From JAQCEJ01 sp046160425 (GTDB lineage Bacteria > Planctomycetota > Planctomycetia > Planctomycetales > Planctomycetaceae), in contig JBJXGP010000400.1 of NCBI GenBank assembly GCA_046160425.1, forward strand, positions 1-5,987: a stretch of 5,987 nucleotides of DNA, written 5' to 3'. Below are positions 5,986 through 5,987 of this stretch, in pieces; position 1 is the first letter of the stretch; each line of letters begins with the position of its first letter. The notes below the pieces were generated by a model that was given only the letters and a program-made list of their open reading frames with translations, was not told the origin of the DNA and ran no database searches. The position numbers were made by a program, and so were the translations under genes.

Positions 5986-5987
5986 GG

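Overview
This window looks like an ordinary bacterial chromosome segment with moderately high GC. It carries five protein genes in two convergent pairs, plus two structured intergenic repeats. Planctomycetota (or a relative) is my best guess for the host. It rests on the style of the intergenic hairpin repeats, the short orphan lipoprotein and the gene set. This is inference; no rRNA or marker gene is present.

Left part (1-2296): a roughly 55-base repeat (31-86) that can fold into two hairpins on a common stem is followed by a good TATAAT box and a 689-residue YgiQ-type radical SAM protein on the + strand. Middle (2297-2448): the gap between the convergent ygiQ and flippase genes is almost entirely filled by a 130-base element. 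It has 16-base terminal inverted repeats flanked by TA and two strong internal hairpins, and looks like a small non-autonomous transposon (MITE). One hairpin plus a T run could also end the minus-strand transcript. Next (2449-4029, minus strand) is a 14-helix-type MurJ/MviN-like lipid-linked glycan flippase that lacks some arginines important in E. coli MurJ.

Right part: about 300 bases of AT-richer, purine-rich non-coding DNA (4030-4325) lie between the divergent flippase gene and a 180-residue lipoprotein of unknown function. The lipoprotein probably starts at a GTG at 4326. Its 3' end overlaps by 15 bases the 3' end of a minus-strand two-gene operon (5985 down to 4854). That operon encodes the alpha and beta halves of a thiamine-diphosphate 2-oxoacid decarboxylase of the sulfopyruvate/phosphonopyruvate decarboxylase family. 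Alpha supplies the activating glutamate and beta the GDG...DN cofactor motif, so together they should form one enzyme. Its substrate cannot be fixed from the window, because the rest of the pathway would lie beyond the right edge.

The genes do not form one obvious pathway. The most interesting items are the MITE-like element, the left-hand folded repeat, the unassigned split decarboxylase and the orphan lipoprotein. I did not find a clear defence, CRISPR or other new multi-gene system.
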